NCBI RefSeq assembly: GCF_032854445.1
Contig: NC_088300.1
Coordinates: 48,415,682-48,479,681 of the forward strand
Direction: 5' to 3'
Length of the DNA stretch: 64,000 bases
Origin: Liolophura sinensis
Taxonomy: Eukaryota > Mollusca > Polyplacophora > Chitonida > Chitonidae
A program made the position numbers and the translations under genes. The notes under the pieces are model-generated. The model made no database searches. It was not told the origin of the DNA and saw only the letters and a list, made by a program, of their open reading frames with translations. Below, piece after piece: positions 56,740-64,000 of this stretch. The number at the start of each line of letters is the position of its first letter. Positions within the stretch are counted from its first letter, which is position 1.

Positions 56740-58160
56740 GATGCAACGCCTTTCGCGTAACTGTCACCCACGACTTCACATCCCGAGAATGCCAGTAGCT
56801 GTGATTTGTCAGCTGGGTTAACCAGTTGCCTCATACTGTGTACTGCAGCCTGAGCACTGAGGTGACTGAGCAGCCAGCCGAACTTTCATGTGGCTGTGGG
56901 TAGCTGCGTCAATCACTCAGCTTCACCTCACTGGAGGGCTAAGCAGCCTGGTACTAATGTGGACAAACTGGCAACCCTGCCTCCCCTCAGGCCTTTACCT
57001 ACTATAGCCACATTCATAGACAACTCCTAGATGTCCAGCAATGATAATCCTCCACAAAAATAACTCCCCACAATGTCCTGCCCTCATTAGTACAGGGCTT
57101 CATTGACACATAACAAGGAGAATAAATTCACTTAGAGGCCATGTGTGTTTGGGGTCAACCTCATCAAGGAGACGCTTTAATATAGTATCACACTTCATGA
57201 AGATACATACATTACAAACAAAGTCACGGTGTTATTCCAAAAATTTCACTGTAGTTGACATTCAGGCTGCAACAGTAAATGTCTGACACAACAAAGCTTT
57301 CTTTCATTAGATTTTAGTTACGCCTGCTGGCTTAGAAGTGCAACAGGTGGATGGTTCCAACAAGAGTTTAACAAGATGTGTATTAATAGATAGTATTGTA
57401 TGAACTGTAATAATATGCATGCCAGAATGTTCATTCATATCGCATTATATAGTCTCAATATTTTTTTGATGTTAATTTAGTTTAAAGAAAACACATGCAC
57501 AATATCTGCTTGTACAGACAAGGTGTAAAACTGGCACCAATGGTTGCAAAAAGGCCTAATCTCTCCATACACCTCCAACCACCCCATCCGCTCGCCTATC
57601 CACCCAACCAACAAAAAACTAACATGAACATCTACATTAAATTTCATTATTGCAATGTGTAACTGAGGACAATTATTGTGTGCTGGCTCTGTGACACTGA
57701 AGAAAAACTAAAGTCTATATGTTTTACATATAAAAAGAAATAATATTGCTAGTAGACTTTTAGTCTTGACTTTGCGTATAAACTTAACAGTAAATCAAAT
57801 GTCCTAACATTTTTCAGCAGATGGAGTATGATAGATGCCCAGGAAACAGGACACATACATCATTTTATAAGAGCTGTAATGACAACACCTGTCCTGGTCT
57901 CTGCCACCAGGACAGGTGAGAAACCTCATACAGGCCTGGAACACATTTCTACCTGTCAGGCTGTCACTGATGGCAGCTAGGCACATGCTAAGCTTCACCA
58001 CAGAACAGGAAAGTGGAGCTGTTCGAGGATGCTGATATACTGATAGACCGACTGAATGTGTCAACAGCTGATGTAATCAATCACTATGTATCTTGCTACT
58101 AGTTCACATCTCATCCAGCAGATTTTTGTTTTAGCTTGGAAATTTCTGACTGCCCTAAGT
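56740..58160. other. Possible 5' UTR/promoter of the 56.7-kb exon
   Basis: The 250 bp right of 56739 is less AT-rich and CTGAG-rich, unlike the surrounding intron. It could be 5' UTR or promoter. No defined element was recognised. The minus-strand frame at 57804-58064 has no support. Confidence 0.35.
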
Positions 58161-58364
58161 TTTTATTTATTTATGAAAGTGTTTACGTCGTACTCAAGAA
58201 TATTTCACATATATGATGGCAGCCAGCATTACAGTGGGAGGAAACCCACAACTATCCGCAGGTTGCTGGCAGACTGGACAGGTACTAACAGTGACTGCAT
58301 TGATGAGAGACTCCTGGGTCATTACCCCACCCTGGCACGATAACCACCTCAGCCAAGGAGGCCC
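58161..58364 (-). mobile_element. SINE family A with clear target-site duplication
   Basis: The copy runs from the tail to the tRNA-like head (plus-strand CTCAGCCAAGGAGGCCCC), with an internal loss around the GGCAGAGCC block. AAGTTTTTATTTA occurs at both edges as a 13-bp target-site duplication, good evidence for L1-type retrotransposition. Confidence 0.88.
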
Positions 58365-60254
58365 CAAGTTTTTATTTAATAGCCAACGAGTATGGCATGC
58401 CAGGCAATGTGTGTTAACTGTTGAAGACATTGGACTGTTACTCACATGTACATGTATGGTGGCGGAAGTCTTTAAAAATGCTTGTTAGGCGCAACCCGAC
58501 CTTGGCATAATAGGGTCAGTCAGTGGGGAATCCTTTATCTTAATTTTAGCTGATGAAGATAGGGATCAAAAAAAATAGTGGTAGAAAAACTTAAGAAAAG
58601 AAAAAACTTTTATCAAAATCCCAATAAGTAGGGGCCTTTTTGTTTCTTTTTTTTTTTTTGGCTGGGTTGGTCGTGTTACGCCCAAGGGCGGGGTGGCTAA
58701 TTCCACTTTACATGTAACTCTTACCATTTCACAGATATGAGGTAGAGATCAGACACTAGGATGTCCATGTACATAAATACATACCTGTATGAACCACCTT
58801 ACTCAGGTGCTCATACAGGTAAGTCAGGGTTTCAATTTGGCAACCCCTGGTTTTGTTTTCTCCACTTTTTTAAAAACCTTGCTCTTTTGTGATATGAAAG
58901 AGGAGCAAGAGCAGCCTTGAGCAAAAATGAGTGGCTGATGAAAAAAAGCTCACAAGGTCACAGGAAATATGCAACAGTGTGCCAAGTGGCTTACGCAAGT
59001 GCTACAAGAAATAACTAAATTTTGTCATCCATTATTAAATTAATATTAATAGGAGAGACATGTACACAATAGGTGTTTAGTGAACCAAAATTTACATACT
59101 GAAAAAGACACATACATGTGTGCTGTGGCAAGTTAGACTGATGTTTCTAACTGGGCTATGACTATTATGTAATTCATCTAATATTTGGCATGTAAAAATG
59201 CACTGAGGAGAATACAAAGACATTAAAATGACACTTTTGATACCCATACTTAAGTTTTTCTGATAACAAAGTAATCAAACTTCACCACAGACTGTTACGT
59301 GCCCCTTTAAGGTAGATGACTCCATCAGAATCAAGCAAAAATGTGTCATTTGAAAAATGCTAAAGTTTAAGTGACATACAGCGCATCCATTTCTCCATAA
59401 TTCAGCTGATATAGCAAGCTGAACCATTTCACCATTGACGACACCACCGCTCAGTGCTAACTGTACCTTTGTGCCCAGACTGGTCTTTGGTTACATTCAT
59501 ATTATCTATGATTTGTGTGACTGATTTTTTAGCTGTATACGGGAATCCCAGCACATCTTGTGAAGATGTACATGTACCTGGTAACATGTCTAACATAGAT
59601 TTCCACCCCAGCTGGTCCGCCACACATCACCAAGACCAGAACATCCAGCTTTGTACTATGAAGCTCAGATGCTTCCATAAAAAATAGTTTTCCCCATTAA
59701 GCCTAGATGAAAGGGATATATATAACCTCCACAATTCTCAAAAAAAAACAACAAAAAAACAAAAAAAAACCCTACACATACCTCAATATTGTCAGATACC
59801 AAAGGACAAGAAAATTTGTCATGACAATTGGTTTTATCTCACAGGCCTGGCTTCAAAGGCAACTTCAGTTTAAAGTGCAGCATAATTTGTCATTAATTAC
59901 AAAATGGCTTCATGCTGTACTTGTGACATGGGCTTAGATCGCAACCTAGTCTTCTTTAAATTTAGCTTAATGACGTGTTGTGAAAACAGTTTCCAAGAGA
60001 CTTTAAGTCTGGATAGAGTTTAAAACAGACTTGTCTGTGAGGGCTTTTACACTGGATCAATATAGCATTACTCTACATGTATATGGATATGTGGATAAGT
60101 TCATCAGGAGCATGCTCTCCAGTGTAAATAAATGTGAAATTCACGAGTATGGTGTATACCAAACAACATCAAGTTATAACTTTAACCTACATGGCAATTT
60201 TGAAAACATGGAAACTTTTTTCTTGTGACTTTTTTCCCCATTTTGTTTGACATT
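58365..60254. other. RGS12 5' intron, nothing certain
   Basis: Short frames on both strands at 59429-59690 look partly protein-like, but no consistent exon with splice sites was found. A short (CAAAAAA)n run lies near 59740-59770. Confidence 0.35.
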
Positions 60255-60435
60255 AGATTACACATAAACACATTGACAAGTCACAAGAGAACACACTGAC
60301 AGGTCACAGGAGAACACATTGACAGGTCACAGGAGAACATATTGACAGGTCACAGAACAACACATTGACAGGTCACAGGAGAACACATTGACAGGTCACA
60401 GGAGAACACATTGACAGGTCACAGAACAACACATT
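60255..60435. repeat. 23-bp minisatellite, about eight units
   Basis: Units of ACACATTGACAGGTCACAGG plus AGA, with some units shortened to AGAACA. They lie about 140 bp left of the large inverted repeat. Confidence 0.9.
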
Positions 60436-60574
60436 GCATCACAGAGCTGACTGACTGACGTTCATAAACACTATTATCAAGAATTTTGCACCATATAACA
60501 ATATGGAATAATTTATGGTATAAGAAAGCACATACATCAGATAGGTATAGATGTCATTTGGAAAGTCGATTAAG

Positions 60575-61172
60575 TAACAGTATTATCGTTAATAGGGATC
60601 ACACTTTCTGAATATAGCACAGATTCTAGTGCTGAAATTTGGCTGAGGGTTACGAACCAGTGACCTCAGAGTCAGGCACCAAATCGCCAGCAATATATGT
60701 CAACCATCTAGACCACTCAACCAACAGGCCTTCCACAAAAGTAGAAGGTAGTTGACCGGTAGACTTTACAGTGAACATGCACCCTCTGATGGTCACAAAC
60801 GACGTCACTCCCTTAGGTGAATATATCAGATAGGTATAGATGTCATTTGGAAAGTGGATTAAGTAACAGTATTATCGTTAATAGGAGTACACTTTCTGAA
60901 TATAGCACAGATATATTCACCTAAGGGAGTGACGTCGTTTGTGACCATCAGAGGGGTGCATGTTCGCTGTAAAGTCTACCGGTCAACTGCCTTCTACTTT
61001 TGTGGAAGGCCTGTTGGTTGAGTGGTCTAGACGGTTGACATGTATTGCTGGCGATTTGGTGCCTGACTCTGAGGTCGCTGGTTCGAAACCCACAGTGGTC
61101 TCAGCCAAATTTCAGCACTAGAATCTGTGCTATATTCAGAAAGTGCAATCCCTATTAACGATAATACTGTTA
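60575..61172. repeat. Large inverted repeat with tRNA-like core
   Basis: Arms at 60575-60824 and 60913-61172 are reverse complements over about 250 bp with scattered mismatches. The 88-bp spacer is itself a direct copy of the sequence at 60535-60624. In the right arm (61003-61100) the sequence TGGTTGAGTGGTCTAGACGG resembles a Pol III A box region and GGTTCGAAACC a B box, so each arm looks like a tRNA-derived SINE head. It may be a fold-back element or a head-to-head pair of SINEs. Confidence 0.85.
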
Positions 61173-61964
61173 AAGCACATACATATTTGGAAGATTTTGG
61201 GGCATGGGGAAACAGCAGGTTTCTCTGAACCTTACAAAGGGAAGGAAATCTTGTAACTCATAAAGCTGCTCGGCCCTCCACCTACTTCCAGAACAAAGCC
61301 AGCAATGATCATTCAAGATAACTTGACATCATCAACACTGTTATCATCAACATTGTTATTGATACACATGTTGGCAGACACTGACAACACTGCCGTTTCC
61401 TGGGTTACCTGAATTCCCTCCCTTTGCAGAGGGCCAGAGAACCCCATTGATATACTAGTTAATAAACATCATTAGATTCCTTTCTTTCCTTTGTTTTCAT
61501 TCCACAATAAAGAATTTTATACCTGCACAGTCAGTTTTAATACGTGGAGGAAAACCTTAGTACCTAAGGTAAATTATCAACCTCTGGCAACTCACTGACA
61601 AATTTACCCAACTGTGATGTGGAGGCTAGCATGCATGCCATATTAGTAAAAAATTAACGAGAGGTCTTTAACAAATTCACATGTACATGATTGACATGCA
61701 AGACTGCCAGTCAACTGTGTATTCACACCAAGGCCCCAGGAGCAATGCCAAGGGGTAAATCTAAAATTCACTAGAGCCTCATCTTACCACTGAACCAGGC
61801 TTAACAAGTGAATAAATGCTCCTTAACTAATCCCAGGGGCTGAGGCATTAACACAAGTGGGTGATGAGAGAAACAAGCCTTGGTATCAGTAAATCAGATG
61901 TTGAATTAAACCTTAAGAAACCTGACCAGATCCCCCCCCCCCCTTCCACCCCCCCAAATCTTAC

Positions 61965-62054
61965 CTGCACAGCATATGACCTCTGCAGAAACACCACTGA
62001 AGTAGAATCCACAAACAATTCGTTCAACCTTTTCAGGCTTGACAACAATGACAT
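61965..62054 (-). CDS. RGS12: Candidate RGS12 alternative first exon (MSLLSSLK...)
   Basis: From the ATG at 62054 (context CAGCCATGT) a frame of 30 codons reaches the strong donor CAG|GTAAGA and ends in phase 0, as exon 50137-50241 requires. It encodes MSLLSSLKRLNELFVDSTSV and VFLQRSYAVQ, an amphipathic start. A plus-strand frame over the same bases has no splice support. Confidence 0.45.
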
Positions 62055-63270
62055 GGCTGTGTTACTGTTATTCCTTCTTGGCGTATATAACCTCCGGGTT
62101 CATTTACCCAGTATCAACTGTTGTCACATCTTTGAAAGACGTCCCCAAATATCATCAGTCACTTTTAAGCAGATACTATATTCCAAACAAAATACACACT
62201 GACCTACGGAAGCAAACGTTGTCTCCTTTGATTACAATCAGACTGTTTCCGACAGTGTTTTTAGCAGGAATACTATTACATGTATATGGCATTCTCTATA
62301 TATCTTGCAAATGTATGTCCAGGTACATCTGTACTTGAGTCCAATCATCACAAAACTCTCTTTCTTCACACACGAGAAGATTGGAAGATACACTCCTACA
62401 AGTACCTATATTTTGGGAAACTTCACAGAGAAACAGCCACAGTGTTAGGTCTTCAACACACCTCTCTTTCACTAGGATCCCTCCCAGGTCAGTCAAACTT
62501 TCTTGATAACAACCACTTTCATTCGTAATATCAGCTAGAAGAACTCCACTGACAGGTGTATTCAAATTCATTCCTTTTAAAAAAGTGCAAAAAGCCTGGC
62601 ATACATGCATGTGGATATGTTATAACAGACCACTACTGAAAGGAAGGCCACTGTACCCACCATTAAGTGATTCACAGTGAGTAGCCCACAATCTGACCTT
62701 GAAACGGTATCATGAAAACATGATTTCTTGAAAGACATCCAAAATATCCAGAGGGAAGTGTACAGAGTGTGCTTTGAGTTTCATTAGTTTACATAAGGTG
62801 TAGCGTGTATATAGGATTCTTTTACCTCTCGCAATCCATAATAGACATACCGGTACACGTACATGCAAACAGAACTTCAATTCTGTCCTGCATAATCTGT
62901 GCTGAGTTTAAAATAAACTGACTTCAAATGCACAGCAATGAACCTATGTATATATATATACTGTATAGATAAAAGCAAATACCTGTACTACCTACATCAC
63001 CTAAACTGGAATACTCCTACAGTGTGCTGCATGACAATGACTGATCCTGTCCATGTGTAAAGCACCCACATGTACCTCAATCTGATGCCAGTATTTACAT
63101 TACCAAAAATGCCACTGCATCTTTTCCCCAATTACTGACCGATAAGCCCTGTCATAATGACCTGGCTAGAAAATACCCGCAGCTTAATGATATAAAATGG
63201 GCCACATTCCAAACAGATTGTTCAATACCTGGCACACGTAAATATCCAACTTGACACTGAGTCTGAATAC
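62055..63270. other. Upstream region, one unassigned open frame
   Basis: A minus-strand frame of 104 codons at 62296-62610 has an acidic, protein-like composition but no motif, and its possible splice sites do not give a phase-compatible exon. Confidence 0.3.
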
Positions 63271-63320
63271 CTGCTTGCTGAGGTGTTCAGACAGGGGTTC
63301 ATCCGTGGTGGCTATTTCAC
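63271..63320 (-). CDS. Possible further upstream RGS12 exon
   Basis: Between acceptor CCCACAG and donor CAG|GTATTC lie 50 bases that encode, after a split codon, EIATTDEPLSEHLSKQ. The end is phase 0, compatible with exon 50137-50241, and the start needs one base from an exon beyond the window. The peptide looks like real protein but is too short to name. If correct, the long RGS12 form extends past position 64000. Confidence 0.3.
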
Positions 63321-64000
63321 CTGTGGGCAAGCCTTTGTGGGAAGCCACAGCAAACAAAGTGACTCAACTTTTAACCACACGCTTCATCCCCTTCACCTAA
63401 CATCACCAACATCACCAAACTGAGACAATCCACTAGCGAAAGTTTACATCCATCTCCCAACATTTTTCATGGTCTTGAAATCAGAAAAACAAAGCTGTCA
63501 CATACATGTAATCAAACTGCCTATGATCAATACAAATCACGAATCAGGTCAAGGGAAATAAGCTGTCTTGAATTCCATGAAATGGTCTACGAGCCGGGTT
63601 ATTCTGAGACAAGATAATCTGTCAAGATAATCCTTAATTTGATAATTCAAATCCTTGGCTCACACCACAGTAAAAACTGATAAGTTGTATGATAAACCTT
63701 TTAATGGTGCCTTATCCACCCCACACGCACATATATTAATAAGTCCATATTCCTGGTATGTTAGGTGAGACACATGTACAAAACTTAACAGCTATAAACA
63801 TGTTTACAAATCAATCCTGATAGGCCTTTGAATATTAACTGGTCAAATTACATGTAAAGGTGCAACCAGAACCTTTGACCAAGATGTCACTCTTTACACC
63901 TGACAAATCCCATCTTCACAAATGTAACAAACACCTTCTGTATAAACACATGCAGCATTTCCATGTAGTTCAGCTCTAATGAGGTTCAGACTATTCACAA
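63321..64000. other. Nothing recognised
   Basis: AT-rich sequence without exon signals or repeats that I can support. Confidence 0.4.

Noticed and set aside
59429..59690. Overlapping open frames on both strands as an exon
   Set aside because: Neither strand gives a consistent acceptor-donor pair in a compatible phase, and no domain is visible.
61003..61100. A functional tRNA gene
   Set aside because: A- and B-box-like motifs are present, but the sequence does not give a proper cloverleaf and it is embedded in an inverted repeat; a SINE head is more likely.
61861..62202. 113-codon plus-strand frame with a PPPP stretch
   Set aside because: The proline run comes from a poly-C tract, and the opposite strand gives a better exon with a strong donor.
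62296..62610. 104-codon minus-strand frame as an RGS12 exon
   Set aside because: The composition looks protein-like, but no domain is recognisable and the possible donors give a phase that does not fit the next exon.
50242..64000. PDZ and PTB domains of long RGS12
   Set aside because: No exon with the PDZ carboxylate-loop pattern or a PTB core was found on the minus strand here; they may lie beyond the window or be absent.

Overview
The window is eukaryotic. Its genes are split by many GT-AG introns, and the introns are AT-rich and full of short interspersed elements, MITEs and minisatellites. At least fourteen copies or fragments of one tRNA-derived SINE and two copies of a second SINE are present. 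From memory, both tails resemble MetaSINE-type elements common in molluscs and other lophotrochozoans. A marine mollusc-like invertebrate is the best guess; this is inference, not proof.

Layout. (1) Positions 1-17187, minus strand: eight coding exons of a proline-rich adaptor with Y-D/E motifs. They resemble the N-terminal linker of the AFAP1/AFAP1L2 family (tentative). Its 3' part lies beyond position 1 and its 5' end is not identified. Two of its exons are a tandem duplicate. (2) Positions 9692-13978: a DNA transposon inside one intron of that gene. It carries a Mutator-like transposase on the minus strand and a broken His-Me finger (I-PpoI-like) endonuclease on the plus strand, tail to tail. 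Long direct repeats lie at both sides. (3) Positions 25614-26885, plus strand: one uninterrupted 423-codon gene that joins an N-terminal BRCT domain to a C-terminal archaemetzincin zinc protease. (4) Positions 30584-50241, minus strand: an RGS12/Loco-type gene with RGS domain, two Ras-binding domains, GoLoco motif and a C-terminal class I PDZ ligand. Fourteen exons join in phase without conflict. Candidate alternative first exons lie at 47470-47580, 56581-56739 and 61965-62054, and a possible further upstream exon at 63271-63320. The PDZ and PTB domains expected of long RGS12 were not found.

The adaptor and RGS12 genes would both act in receptor, Ras and G-protein signalling. Nothing in the sequence shows that they work together. 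The BRCT-archaemetzincin gene sits alone between them on the opposite strand.

Main points for a second look: the BRCT-archaemetzincin fusion with an altered structural zinc site; the two-gene transposon; the adaptor's run of phase 0 cassette exons; the multiple RGS12 first exons; and an inverted repeat with arms of about 250 bp around a tRNA-like core near 60.6-61.2 kb.
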